Positions 40,528 to 49,234 of a stretch of 58,930 bases of DNA are shown here, one piece after another. The notes beneath the pieces were generated by a model. It was not told where the DNA came from. It worked only from the letters and a program-made list of their open reading frames with translations, and did no database searches. The stretch comes from Candidatus Phelpsiimicrobium noxiivivens (GTDB lineage Bacteria; Omnitrophota; Gorgyraeia; Velamenicoccales; Velamenicoccaceae). The translations under genes and the position numbers were made by a program. The stretch is from contig MNVR01000030.1 of the NCBI GenBank assembly GCA_001873995.1, positions 1-58,930 of the forward strand, given 5' to 3'. Position 1 is the first letter of the stretch; each line of letters begins with the position of its first letter.

Positions 40528-42171
40528 GTGAACGCGAAGTTAAGACTCGGGCTAGGTATTCGCAGAAGGATAATTATTTTTTTATTGTTGTTTGTTTTCG
40601 CGCTTATTTTTCCGTCCATTTTGATCATCCGCCACTTGATGTTATTCTCTCAAAATAAGATCTCGGAAGATATTCTAAAAGAACGTTATAATTTTGTTAC
40701 TTTATTCCTTGATTCGAAAAAGTCTTCGCTTGAAGTTTTGGCTTCGGCTCATGCTTCTGATCCGGATGTTTTGAATTGTTTTAAAGAGCATGGCCCGAAT
40801 GCTGTGTCTTTCTTTGATACGCTTAAGCAGTCCTATGCCCTGGATCTTATCATAGTTTTAGACGCAGGAGGTAAAGTCATAGGCGGGGACGCAGCCTCAG
40901 GAAAGCTTATGAATGATGATCCCATTTTTGCCAACGCGCGCTTTACTGAAAGCTGTGTTGCCGGGATTTCCTCTGGTTTTTTACATACATCCGATGACAG
41001 GCTTTGGGCCGTGGCTTTTTCCAAGATCACGGCTTTTGATGATCCTGGCAGGACGCTTGGATGCATTGTCTTTGGTGCCACGTTGGATGACGCGTTGTTT
41101 AACAGCCTGAGTAAGGGCATGGGCGCCACGATATCCATCTTTCATTCTAATGACCCTCTGATGTCTTCGGTTACCGGCGATACGGGCGCGCTGGGTTCTG
41201 TGGTATCTTCGCGTAAAGACCTTATCTATACGCAGCAACCTTTTCGTATCGTAAAAAGTTTATCTGACAGTGATGGAAGCGCTATTTTTTATCTGGACGC
41301 GTTGATCCGCGATATTCGCGGTGAGGCCGCGGGGATTATAAGGATAAAGAAAGATCCATCAAGAGTTTGGTCTTCTAACAAGCCCATAGCCCTTCTTTTA
41401 GGCACATCCCTGTTGATATCTTTGTCTTTTTTATGGCTCATGGTCAGGTTTGTGACAATATATCTTACATCTCCTTTGGTTAGATTAAAGGCCATCATTT
41501 TAGATGTGATATCTTCAAAAAATCTTTCAAAACGCCTTGATATAGGCTTTGAGAATGAGGTGGCAGGGCTCAATGCTGAATTTAACAGGATGCTTGATGA
41601 GTTGGAAAAAATGAATTTGAAATTAAAACGCTCCGCTGAAGAGATGGGGGTATTGTATAAAGACCTCTTAGAGCAGAGGAAATTTACTTCAGATGTCATA
41701 GCCCTCGCGCCTTCAATAATCCTTGTGTTGCTGTTGGACGGAAGGGTCAAATTTGTCAATGATTCTATTGAGCGCATTACGGGCTATAAGAGCGAGGAGA
41801 TCATAGGCAGGGATTGGTTTGATATTATGTTTCCTTTTGGTAAGCGCCAGGAGGCAAAAGCCGTGTTTGAGGACCTGGCGCGAGGCAACCTGGAACCGCA
41901 CAGACAGATCGAAAATAATATTTTGACAAAGAATAACATGGAGCGCATCATTCTTTGGAGCAATAGCATACTTTTGGATAAAGATGGCGGGCCTTCTTCT
42001 GTTATATCAATAGGGCAGGATATCACGGAGCAAAAACATAATGAAACTGAGCTGGCCAAGAAGATGAACGACCTGGAGCGGTTTTATAAAGTTACTATGG
42101 GCAGGGAAAGAGCGGTAATTCAGCTCAAGAATGAACTCCGAGAGCTTAAAACGAGGTTGCAGGACAAGTGA
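40528..42171 (+). CDS. Membrane sensor with HAMP and PAS domains but no kinase
   Basis: A 547-residue protein. TM helix 1 (about 14-36), an extracytoplasmic sensor (about 40-285), TM helix 2 (about 288-310), HAMP (about 310-362; LTSPLVRLKAIILDV and GFENEVAGLNAEFNRMLDEL), PAS (about 385-495; RVKFVNDSIERITGYKSEEI), then a terminal coiled coil. No histidine kinase, GGDEF or EAL domain follows. It overlaps the following histidine kinase by four bases, so it is likely its input partner. GTG 40528 has AGGAGG upstream. Confidence 0.87.
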   Translation: MNAKLRLGLGIRRRIIIFLLLFVFALIFPSILIIRHLMLFSQNKISEDILKERYNFVTLFLDSKKSSLEVLASAHASDPDVLNCFKEHGPNAVSFFDTLKQSYALDLIIVLDAGGKVIGGDAASGKLMNDDPIFANARFTESCVAGISSGFLHTSDDRLWAVAFSKITAFDDPGRTLGCIVFGATLDDALFNSLSKGMGATISIFHSNDPLMSSVTGDTGALGSVVSSRKDLIYTQQPFRIVKSLSDSDGSAIFYLDALIRDIRGEAAGIIRIKKDPSRVWSSNKPIALLLGTSLLISLSFLWLMVRFVTIYLTSPLVRLKAIILDVISSKNLSKRLDIGFENEVAGLNAEFNRMLDELEKMNLKLKRSAEEMGVLYKDLLEQRKFTSDVIALAPSIILVLLLDGRVKFVNDSIERITGYKSEEIIGRDWFDIMFPFGKRQEAKAVFEDLARGNLEPHRQIENNILTKNNMERIILWSNSILLDKDGGPSSVISIGQDITEQKHNETELAKKMNDLERFYKVTMGRERAVIQLKNELRELKTRLQDK

Positions 42172-44594
42172 ACAAACGCGTAAGATTGAGTGTCCGGTGG
42201 AAATTGACAGGCCTTGTATCAGCCGCTGGCATCTTGTTTATTTTTGTAACCGCGGTTGTTATATACGATAATTATAGGCGTTTCTTTTATGATGAGGCTG
42301 TTCTTCGGGCTGACAATAGGGCTCGGTTCGTATCCGCGAGTATAGCAGATGATATGAATGATATGGAGTTATATTTATCTTTTGTTGCCTCGCATAACCA
42401 ATTGATAAGAAAAACTATTGAAGCATCCAATGCTTTATACGCGGGAGTATCCGAAGAGGAAAACCTGCGCCGCATTAAAAATATGGATATAGACTGGGCC
42501 GCTAGCGGGTGGCCGCGGCTTGAGGATAGTTTATTGCATAACGATTCTAGCGATGTGCTCATAGATATACAGAAGTTAAAAAGATATCTTTTTTCAGAAA
42601 TATTTATAACTGATAGACTAGGAGCTTTGGCCGCGACAATGAATAAGACGTCGGATTATTTCCAAGCGGATGAAGAGTGGTGGCAGAAAAGTTATAACAA
42701 CGGCCTGGGCGGAGTTTATGTCACAGGGATGGAATTGGACAAAAGCTCAGGTAGCTACGGCTTTTCAATCGCGTGTCCTATCCGTGACGCGCAAGCGCGA
42801 GTCATAGGTGTCATGAAAGTCGCGGTTAACAGCAATATATTTTTGGAAGATAACTTTAAGATTTTTTTCAATGAGGATTGGCACGGCGGTATTATGTCGC
42901 AGACAGGGAGCTCTGTTTTTACTTTTAGCTTTGATCACAAGGGCCGCTCAGATATTTTAAAAACAATATTTGATAGTATGATCTTAAGAAAAGGCCGCGG
43001 TATTAGGTTATTGCGCGATACAGAAGGTAAATATTATTTTCTTGGATTTTCAAAGCTGCAAAAAAATTATTTTTTTGCTGGAGAAGATAACTATATCTAT
43101 TCCTTGTTTGACGCAGCTAGGACAATGGAAATGTTCAGGGCAGTTGTCGTAAGGTTATTCTTTATTTCGGTTATTATATCGTTTTTATTTTGTTTCGTGG
43201 TTTTTTATGTCTCTAAAAAGATCATATCTCCTCTGCTGGAATTTCAGGAAGGTTTGGGCCTGGTCAACAAAGGCATTTTTGACCGGCCTATTATGATAAA
43301 TAGCGGAGATGAATTTGAAACATTGTCATTAGATTTTAACCGGGTGCTGGAAAATCTACGCAATAGCACTATTTCTAAAGATTATTTTGATCAGGTCATT
43401 CAAAATATGTCAGACGCGCTTTTTGTAGTAGATGTTCATGGCCTGATAGGCCTTGTCAATAAGCGCGCCTGCGCGCTGTTGGAATATGAAGAAAAAGAGC
43501 TTAAAGGAAAAGACGCGGCGCAGATCTTTTCAAAAAAAGACCGCTATATAGTAAGCTGGGGTTTAAAAGGGTTGATAGAAGAAGGCGCCCTTAAGGACAA
43601 GAAAGTCCATTTTTTGACAAGATCAGGAAAAGAGGCAGAGGTATACCTGGGCACGCGCTCGTTGAGAGACAGGGAAAATAATCTGATAGGCCTTGTCTGT
43701 ATGGCTGTTGACCTGGCAGATATTAATAAATTGTTAGATGAATTAAAAATGGCCGCGGATGGAGCATTAAGGCATAAGCAAGAGCTGGAGGAAGCGCTAA
43801 AAGAACAGGTTGATGCCAGGGATGTTATGCTAAGCATCCTGGAAGACACGGACGAGTCAAAAAAGGTGCTGGAAGCGGCTTTAAAGAAGTTAAAGGAAAC
43901 GCAGGATGAATTATTGCAGGCAGAAAAAATGATTTCTCTGGGCCAGATAGCTGCCGGTGTGGCGCACGAGATCAATAATCCGCTTTTTGTGATATCCGAA
44001 GAGGCAGAGATGCTCAGCATGGAGCCTGGCATCCCTACTTCAGCCGTGGAGTCGGTCAAGATCATAAGAGAGCAAGTTGGGCGTATTGGGGAGATCATAA
44101 AAAGGCTTCTTGAATTTTCACGCAAGAAAGAGGTTAAATTCGCATCATTAGATATAAATGCCCTTGTGGAAAAAGTAGCGGAACTTTTGAAATATCAGGT
44201 TAAATTGCTGGGCTGCGTTGAGGTTGATAAGAAGATAGCCGCGGAAAAACTAATGACAGAAGGAGACCAGAATCAGTTGCAAGAGGCATTTTTGAATCTT
44301 ATGATAAACGCCGTACAGGCGATGGAAGAAAAAGGCGGTATCTTGACTATTCGTACTTTTTCTGAGATAATCAAATCCAAGGTGGTAGTCCAGATATCAG
44401 ATACCGGCATGGGCATGAACGAAGAGACCCAGAAAAGGATCTTTGATCCTTTTTTCACGACAAAGAAGACAGGCACAGGGTTAGGATTGTCCGTGTGTTT
44501 TGGTATTATAGAAAGTCACGGAGGCTCTATGGAAGTGGACAGCCGGTTAGGCGTTGGAACGACGTTTACGGTAAAGTTGCCCCTTGTAAAATAG
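42168..44594 (+). CDS. PAS-containing sensor histidine kinase
   Basis: An 808-residue membrane histidine kinase. TM1 (about 12-32), a large periplasmic sensor (33-325), TM2 (about 327-350), HAMP (350-400), PAS (about 405-515), coiled coil (520-585), HisKA with phosphoacceptor His600 in GVAHEINNPLFVI, and HATPase_c with N box LNLMINAVQAM, ISDTGMGM and DPFFTTKKTGTGLGLSVC. The two upstream and downstream signalling genes make a three-gene set: PAS sensor, kinase, response regulator. The signal is unknown. Confidence 0.93.
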   Translation: MNKRVRLSVRWKLTGLVSAAGILFIFVTAVVIYDNYRRFFYDEAVLRADNRARFVSASIADDMNDMELYLSFVASHNQLIRKTIEASNALYAGVSEEENLRRIKNMDIDWAASGWPRLEDSLLHNDSSDVLIDIQKLKRYLFSEIFITDRLGALAATMNKTSDYFQADEEWWQKSYNNGLGGVYVTGMELDKSSGSYGFSIACPIRDAQARVIGVMKVAVNSNIFLEDNFKIFFNEDWHGGIMSQTGSSVFTFSFDHKGRSDILKTIFDSMILRKGRGIRLLRDTEGKYYFLGFSKLQKNYFFAGEDNYIYSLFDAARTMEMFRAVVVRLFFISVIISFLFCFVVFYVSKKIISPLLEFQEGLGLVNKGIFDRPIMINSGDEFETLSLDFNRVLENLRNSTISKDYFDQVIQNMSDALFVVDVHGLIGLVNKRACALLEYEEKELKGKDAAQIFSKKDRYIVSWGLKGLIEEGALKDKKVHFLTRSGKEAEVYLGTRSLRDRENNLIGLVCMAVDLADINKLLDELKMAADGALRHKQELEEALKEQVDARDVMLSILEDTDESKKVLEAALKKLKETQDELLQAEKMISLGQIAAGVAHEINNPLFVISEEAEMLSMEPGIPTSAVESVKIIREQVGRIGEIIKRLLEFSRKKEVKFASLDINALVEKVAELLKYQVKLLGCVEVDKKIAAEKLMTEGDQNQLQEAFLNLMINAVQAMEEKGGILTIRTFSEIIKSKVVVQISDTGMGMNEETQKRIFDPFFTTKKTGTGLGLSVCFGIIESHGGSMEVDSRLGVGTTFTVKLPLVK

Positions 44595-44603
44595 GTAAAA
44601 AGC

Positions 44604-44716
44604 GTTGGCTCTTTGCCAAATCGCTTGTAAATATTAATCGCAGGCGCTTAATATTTACTGCGCAGGCTTCGGAGTTAACTTTGTAAGGAATGCATACCTA
44701 CAATAGGCAAAGTTAA
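44604..44716 (+). repeat. CCTACA-loop two-hairpin element, copy 5
   Basis: Hairpin 1: GTTGGCTC (44604-44611) with GGAGTTAAC by wobble pairing, inner GTAAATATTAA with TTAATATTTAC (A/T swap compensated against copy 2). Hairpin 2: TTAACTTTG (44675-44683) with CAAAGTTAA (44708-44716). The loop holds ATACCTACAATAGG. The 3' arm is followed by the ribosome site GGAG of the response regulator. Confidence 0.8.
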
Positions 44717-44726
44717 GGAGTTATAT

Positions 44727-45095
44727 ATGAAAAAGATCCTTGTAGTAGATGACGAAAAGCCCATACGCGAGATGCTCAGGAAATTTCTTACCAGAAAAGG
44801 ATATGAGGTCTTTGACGCTGACAACGGCGAGGACGCTTTAAAGATAGTTTCCGAAAAATCTCCTCATATAGTGCTTCTTGATATACGCATGCCTAAATGT
44901 GACGGCGTTGAGGTATTAAAAAAGATAAAAGAGATCAATAAAGAAGTTGGGGTTATTATGATCACAGCCGTCTCAGAGACAGCCATTGCCGAGAAGTGTA
45001 TGGAGGTGGGGGCCTTTGATTATATTACCAAGCCCATCAGCCTTGAGTATTTGGAAGAATGTTTGCTCGCGAAACTTCTGGATTTTTATAAGTAG
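44727..45095 (+). CDS. Stand-alone response regulator receiver (CheY-like)
   Basis: A 122-residue single receiver domain. Acidic pair Asp8-Asp9, phosphoacceptor Asp52 in VLLDIRMPKCDG, signalling Thr in VIMITAVSE, and conserved Lys in YITKPISLEYLEE. No output domain, so it acts by protein-protein contact. It is 130 bases downstream of the histidine kinase, separated by a CCTACA-loop element, and is probably its substrate. It is convergent with the TauE gene. Confidence 0.94.
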   Translation: MKKILVVDDEKPIREMLRKFLTRKGYEVFDADNGEDALKIVSEKSPHIVLLDIRMPKCDGVEVLKKIKEINKEVGVIMITAVSETAIAEKCMEVGAFDYITKPISLEYLEECLLAKLLDFYK

Positions 45096-45114
45096 CCTAT
45101 CGCAATATTCCGCA

Positions 45115-45858
45115 TTAGTTAATTTTTAGCAAAGTTAGCAAGCCCAGCGCCATTATTACAATTCCCACATATTTTTTTAAATTTCGCGCAGGCATATTTT
45201 TTACCGTAAGAGCGGCAAACGGAACAGCCGGGACAGCGCTCGCGACAAGCAATCCGGTTAATTTCCGATCAATAGTTTTTCCCATAAGAAGATAGAAGAT
45301 AGATCCAATAAGGCATGTAATGGCTTCGGCGAAAGCTGTTATGCCAACGGCGTTTTTTGAATTAATACCGCTTAAGATTTGCCCTTCCATTACCAGCGGG
45401 CCATAACCGCCCCCAGAAATACCCTTGTTAAAAGCCGCGATAAATCCTATACCCATTATTTTATTCCAGGAGAACTTGTTTGTTTTATTGGCCGTAAACA
45501 ATATGACAAGGCCTATGGCCGTGGCCATCATACCAATATATAGTGTAAGCAGCCATCTGGGTATCCTCAGGGCTATGATAACAGAGGCAATGACTCCCAA
45601 CGCGCTTAAAATGCCTAAAAGTAAGGCTGTTTTAAAGTCTTTTGAATTTATCTTTAGGTTGACATTGCGTTGATTATGATGGAAGAAGCATGCAGTAATA
45701 TCAGTCAATAACTGTGATGTCAAAATAGCAGGTATGACGTTTAATGGGTTGTAGCCTAAAAGAATGAGGATGGGAGCGAGGGCAGTTCCATAACCCATGC
45801 CTAAGCATGAATCAAGGTATTCGCTGATAAAGGCTATAGCGCCGACCAGTAGGGCCAT
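45115..45858 (-). CDS. TauE/SafE family sulfite/organosulfonate exporter
   Basis: A 247-residue membrane protein with about eight helices, of the TauE/SafE family (formerly DUF81): opening ISEYLDSCLGMGYGTALAPI and GGGYGPLVMEGQILSGINSK are family signatures of the repeat halves. Members move sulfite, sulfoacetate or related anions. It is divergent from the Rrf2 regulator and the sulfur operon, which supports a role in sulfur anion traffic. The divergent gap (45859-45999) holds the Rrf2 promoter. Confidence 0.9.
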   Translation of the reverse strand: MALLVGAIAFISEYLDSCLGMGYGTALAPILILLGYNPLNVIPAILTSQLLTDITACFFHHNQRNVNLKINSKDFKTALLLGILSALGVIASVIIALRIPRWLLTLYIGMMATAIGLVILFTANKTNKFSWNKIMGIGFIAAFNKGISGGGYGPLVMEGQILSGINSKNAVGITAFAEAITCLIGSIFYLLMGKTIDRKLTGLLVASAVPAVPFAALTVKNMPARNLKKYVGIVIMALGLLTLLKIN

Positions 45859-45914
45859 ATAAACTTTATTGTAGACATTATGCCCGGACTAATCAACTTT
45901 TTTTAAAAAAATAC

Positions 45915-45960
45915 TTGACAACATTTTTTTATAATATATACTCTACTATGTTAATAGAGT
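45915..45960 (+). promoter_or_regulatory. Promoter and probable Rrf2 operator of the sulfur operon
   Basis: TTGACA (45915-45920), a 16-base spacer and TATACT (45937-45942). The inverted repeat ACTCTA (45940-45945) and TAGAGT (45955-45960), with nine bases between, overlaps the -10 box and start point, as expected for autorepression by the Rrf2 protein encoded next. Confidence 0.65.
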
Positions 45961-45999
45961 TTATATAGTATGCAGTTTGCTGGTAGGCAAGGAGATTAT

Positions 46000-46440
46000 A
46001 TGAAGATCACGTTTCGGGGAGATTACGCGTTAAAGGCAGTGCTTGATCTGGCGCTGCATTATGGCGATGAACTTGTGACTATTCATGATATGGCCCAACG
46101 CATAGACGCGCCGGTTAAATTTTTAGAGCAGATATTGCTGGATCTTAAAAAGGGCGGTTTTATTGAAAGCCGCAGGGGAAAGGTAGGAGGATTTTTGTTG
46201 TCAAAGCCACCTTATAATGTAACAGTAGGCGATGTTGTGCGTTTTATTGACGGTTCCATTGAGCCTATCGCGTGCGTGAAAGACAAATATGTTTCCTGTA
46301 AAGACGTATATAAATGCGTGTTTAGAAAGATCTGGCAGGATGTTTATGAAGCAACGTCAAACGTCATTGATAATGTGACGTTTGGGCAATTGGCTATTAA
46401 GGCAGGCGCTGCAGAACATGCGCTTGAATATTCTATATAA
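46000..46440 (+). CDS. Rrf2 family transcriptional regulator
   Basis: A 146-residue Rrf2 protein. Winged HTH at the start (ITFRGDYALKAVLDLALHYG, ITHD-like MAQRIDAPVKFLEQILLDLK, SRRGKVGGFLLSKPP) and a cysteine cluster CVKDKYVSCKDVYKCVF (about residues 90-106) that may hold an Fe-S cluster, as in IscR and RsrR, or sense sulfur status, as in CymR. ATG 46000 follows AAGGAG (45989-45994). It heads the sulfur assimilation operon and so is most likely its CymR-like regulator. Confidence 0.9.
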   Translation: MKITFRGDYALKAVLDLALHYGDELVTIHDMAQRIDAPVKFLEQILLDLKKGGFIESRRGKVGGFLLSKPPYNVTVGDVVRFIDGSIEPIACVKDKYVSCKDVYKCVFRKIWQDVYEATSNVIDNVTFGQLAIKAGAAEHALEYSI

Positions 46441-46456
46441 CAACAACGTATCCGAG

Positions 46457-46572
46457 CAAACTGCTCCTTGTCTAAGCACTCGTAAATTTTTACCAGGGTG
46501 GCCCGGTCAAAATTTACGTCGCAGACTGCGGAGTTTGTTTTGTAAGGAAATAACCCAGAAAGGCAAAACAAA
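46457..46572 (+). repeat. CCTACA-loop two-hairpin element, copy 6 (variant loop)
   Basis: Hairpin 1: CAAACT...CTCC with GGAGTTTG, inner CGTAAATTTT with AAAATTTACG. Its tip is replaced by a GC-rich stretch. Hairpin 2: TTTGTTTTG (46534-46542) with CAAAACAAA (46564-46572), a fully different but complementary stem. The loop has TAAGGAAATAACCCAGAAAGG, so the CCTACA motif is degenerate. The last A is the A of the next start codon. Confidence 0.72.
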
Positions 46573-47291
46573 TGAGTTTTTTATTGTACAACAAGGACGA
46601 CACCAAGGCATTGGTAGAAACTTTGAATTTCAAAGAGAAGGTTGAGCGTTCAAAGCAATTGATCAAAGAGGCATATGATAAGTATGGTGACTCTTTGGTA
46701 GTCGCTAATAGTTTAGGTAAAGATTCAGTGACTGTTTGGGACTTGGCTAAAAAAGTCAATCCAAAGATCCGCGGGTTCATCGTGACAACGCGTTTTAAAC
46801 CAAAAGATACGATAAAGTTTATGAAAGACGAAGTAGCTCGTTATCCGGAATTAAAAGTCTATGAGAACGATGTTTCTATACCTGAAAAACTTTATGAAAC
46901 AGATCCTGACCGTTGTTGTGATATCTTAAAAGTGGAGCCTGTTAAGCGTGCTGTTGAAGAAATGCATGTTAAATGTTGGGTTACAGGGCTTCGCTGCACA
47001 GAAGGCCGCACAAGGACGGATTACAAAGAGGTAGAAGAAAGGGACAAGGGTTTGATAAAACTCAATCCAATTTTGATCTGGAAAGAGAGAGAGGTCTGGC
47101 AGTACTTGGCTCTTTATCGGGTCCCAGTTAATCCCCTATATGCAGAAGGCTACCGTTCGCTTGGTTGCGCGCCGTGCACGAAAATAACTAATGAAGATAA
47201 TGAACGCGCAGGCCGTTGGATAGGCACTTCAAAGTGTGGCGGCGAATGCGGTATTCATACAAGGCCGCTAAAGAGTACAGTCAGAGAGTGA
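46572..47291 (+). CDS. cysH: APS/PAPS reductase (assimilatory) with Fe-S cysteines
   Basis: Reduces adenylyl sulfate or PAPS to sulfite. The 239-residue protein has the PP-loop-like NSLGKDSVTVWDLAKKV (about residues 54-70), the iron-sulfur cysteines Cys115-Cys116 (DRCCDIL) and Cys199/Cys202 (GCAPCT), typical of APS-using reductases, and the catalytic Cys226 in ECGIH. The presence of the four Fe-S cysteines favours APS over PAPS. ATG 46572 is fused to the end of the repeat element. ATP sulfurylase is not in the window. The permease follows. Confidence 0.92.
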   Translation: MSFLLYNKDDTKALVETLNFKEKVERSKQLIKEAYDKYGDSLVVANSLGKDSVTVWDLAKKVNPKIRGFIVTTRFKPKDTIKFMKDEVARYPELKVYENDVSIPEKLYETDPDRCCDILKVEPVKRAVEEMHVKCWVTGLRCTEGRTRTDYKEVEERDKGLIKLNPILIWKEREVWQYLALYRVPVNPLYAEGYRSLGCAPCTKITNEDNERAGRWIGTSKCGGECGIHTRPLKSTVRE

Positions 47292-47340
47292 ACATTTTAT
47301 CAAATATATTATTCTAGGTATATTAGCTATATTTTTTTCA

Positions 47341-48270
47341 ATGAACATGGGGGCTAGCGGTATTGCGCCTTCTTTTGCTTCTATTTACGGAGGCAGGCTC
47401 ATAAAAAAATGGACTGCTATAGCGTTGTTTACCCTTTTTGTAGTCTTGGGAGCAATTACACTGGGAAGAGGCGTTACAGCAACTTTGGGGAAGAATCTTC
47501 TTCCAAAGGATGTATTAACTTTTGATACGGTATTAGTTATTCTTGCCGCAGCTACTAGTGGCCTGTTTATTGCTAATATCTTAAAAATACCTCAGTCAAC
47601 AAGCCAGGTCACCGTAGGGGCCATAGTGGGTGCTGGGCTATATTTTAATAAGTTAAACATAAAAATAATATGCCTGAAGCTGTTGCCTATATGGATTGTT
47701 TTGCCTTTGCTTTCGTATATCCTGACCTGGTCGATCTATCGGATGATCTATCCTCCGAAATACGATAATTTGCATATTTATGAGAGGATATTTGCTAATG
47801 AGAAAAGACTTAAGCTATTGGCGCTGGTGGCGAGTTGCTATGTTGCTTTTGCAATAGGTTCGAATAATGTGGGTAATGCTGTAGGCCCTTTGTTTGGAGC
47901 CGGCATTTTGGGAATTAACCTTGGATTGATCTTGTTTTCTCCTATTTTTGGAATTGGAGCTCTTGTTCTAGGAAAAGGGACTCTTGAAACAGCAGGAAAG
48001 GAAATAGTACCCCTGGGCCTGTTTTCCAGTACCTTGGTTTCATTCGTCACGGCTACATTATTGATTGTGGCCTCTGTTTTGGGTATTCCGCAATCGTTGG
48101 TGCAGCTTAATATCTGCGCAATATTTGCTATAAGCTGCCTGAAGGACGGACATAGGCATACTTTGAGTCGGCAATTGACCAGGAAAACATTTTTCATATG
48201 GGCGGTAACGCCTTTGATATCTTTGGTTTTTTCGTACTTGTCATTGTTCTTGGTAAACAGACTGCGTTAG
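47341..48270 (+). CDS. PiT/CysP family inorganic anion (probably sulfate) permease, start uncertain
   Basis: A PiT-family membrane permease of at least 309 residues, with two inverted halves: MNMGASGIAPSFASIYGGRL near the start and AIGSNNVGNAVGPLFGAGIL in the second half. In this sulfur operon the CysP-type sulfate substrate is more likely than phosphate. The first in-frame ATG (47341) falls inside the first membrane helix. The frame is open upstream to 47272 and encodes YIILGILAIFF just before it, with no ATG, GTG or TTG. The true start may be an ATT/ATC codon near 47299-47311 or depend on coupling to cysH. Confidence 0.8.
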   Translation: MNMGASGIAPSFASIYGGRLIKKWTAIALFTLFVVLGAITLGRGVTATLGKNLLPKDVLTFDTVLVILAAATSGLFIANILKIPQSTSQVTVGAIVGAGLYFNKLNIKIICLKLLPIWIVLPLLSYILTWSIYRMIYPPKYDNLHIYERIFANEKRLKLLALVASCYVAFAIGSNNVGNAVGPLFGAGILGINLGLILFSPIFGIGALVLGKGTLETAGKEIVPLGLFSSTLVSFVTATLLIVASVLGIPQSLVQLNICAIFAISCLKDGHRHTLSRQLTRKTFFIWAVTPLISLVFSYLSLFLVNRLR

Positions 48271-48288
48271 AATTCATAGGTGAAAAAT

Positions 48289-49224
48289 ATGATTTTTGCA
48301 GATAAAATCATCAATGATGTGACTGAAATGATCGGTCATACTCCGTTGGTCAGGCTTAATCGCATAGTCAAAAACGATGCAGCGGGCATCCTGGCAAAAT
48401 TGGAATATTTCAATCCAGGCGGAAGTGTAAAAGACAGGATCTGTCTTGAAATGATAGAGGACGCCGAGAGAAAGGGTCTTTTAAGAAAAGGTTCAACTAT
48501 TATTGAGTCTACATCCGGCAATACTGGAATAGGACTGGCTATGATCGCCGCAGTGAAAGGGTATGAGTGTATTTTGGTCATGTCTGAATCAATGAGCTTG
48601 GAGCGGATCTATATACTGAAGTCTTACGGAGCTAAGATCGTGCTTACTCCTGCTTTTTCGGGCATGCAGGGAGCCATTGAAAAGGCAGAGGATATCTTTA
48701 AGAAAACTCCCGGCGCTTTCATGGCGCAACAATTTAAGAACCGATCTAATCCTGAGGCTCATCGTAAGTCTACGGCAACAGAGATTTTGCGAGCAACAGA
48801 TGGCAGAATAGATGCGTTTGTCGCTGGAGTCGGTACCGGCGGAACCATCACCGGTGTAGGAGAGATCTTAAAAAAACATGATCCCGGTATCAGGGTTATT
48901 GCAGTTGAGCCAAAAGGGAGTGCTGTTTTATCTGGAGGAAAGCCAGGACCGCACAAAATCCAGGGTATAGGCGCGGGTTTTGTCCCTGAGATATTAAATC
49001 GTAACATAATAGATCAGATAATACAGGTCGCAGATGCCGATGCCTTTAAGACTGCAAAATTGCTGGCTAAAGAAGAAGGGCTTTTTGTAGGTATTTCATC
49101 CGGAGCTGCTGTCTGGGCTGCTTTGCAAGTTTCCGAAGATTATGGCAAAGGAAAAACAATCGTAACAGTTTTGCCTGATACTGGCGAGAGATATTTTTCA
49201 ACGCAGCAATACTTTGAGGCGTAG
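48289..49224 (+). CDS. cysK: Cysteine synthase A 1
   Basis: PLP enzyme making cysteine from O-acetylserine and sulfide. The 311-residue protein has the PLP lysine in NPGGSVKDRICLEMI, the substrate loop ESTSGNTGIGLAMIAAVKG, the glycine-rich phosphate loop GVGTGGTITGVGEIL and [17 protein letters not shown] 48289 with AGGTGA upstream is preferred to GTG 48280. A second copy (56278) lies at the other end of the operon. The stop is close to the siroheme gene start. Confidence 0.93.
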   Translation: MIFADKIINDVTEMIGHTPLVRLNRIVKNDAAGILAKLEYFNPGGSVKDRICLEMIEDAERKGLLRKGSTIIESTSGNTGIGLAMIAAVKGYECILVMSESMSLERIYILKSYGAKIVLTPAFSGMQGAIEKAEDIFKKTPGAFMAQQFKNRSNPEAHRKSTATEILRATDGRIDAFVAGVGTGGTITGVGEILKKHDPGIRVIAVEPKGSAVLSGGKPGPHKIQGIGAGFVPEILNRNIIDQIIQVADADAFKTAKLLAKEEGLFVGISSGAAVWAALQVSEDYGKGKTIVTVLPDTGERYFSTQQYFEA

Positions 49225-49234
49225 AGGTAAAAAA

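Noticed and set aside
46490-46507. AGGGTGG motif resembling the T-box sequence
   Set aside because: It is only the tip of hairpin 1 in one repeat copy. No specifier stem, no terminator/antiterminator pair, and no aminoacyl or synthetase gene follows.
5341-46572. CCTACA-loop elements as integron attC sites
   Set aside because: The ends lack the RYYYAAC/GTTRRRY boxes, the neighbouring genes are housekeeping genes in operons, and no integrase is seen.
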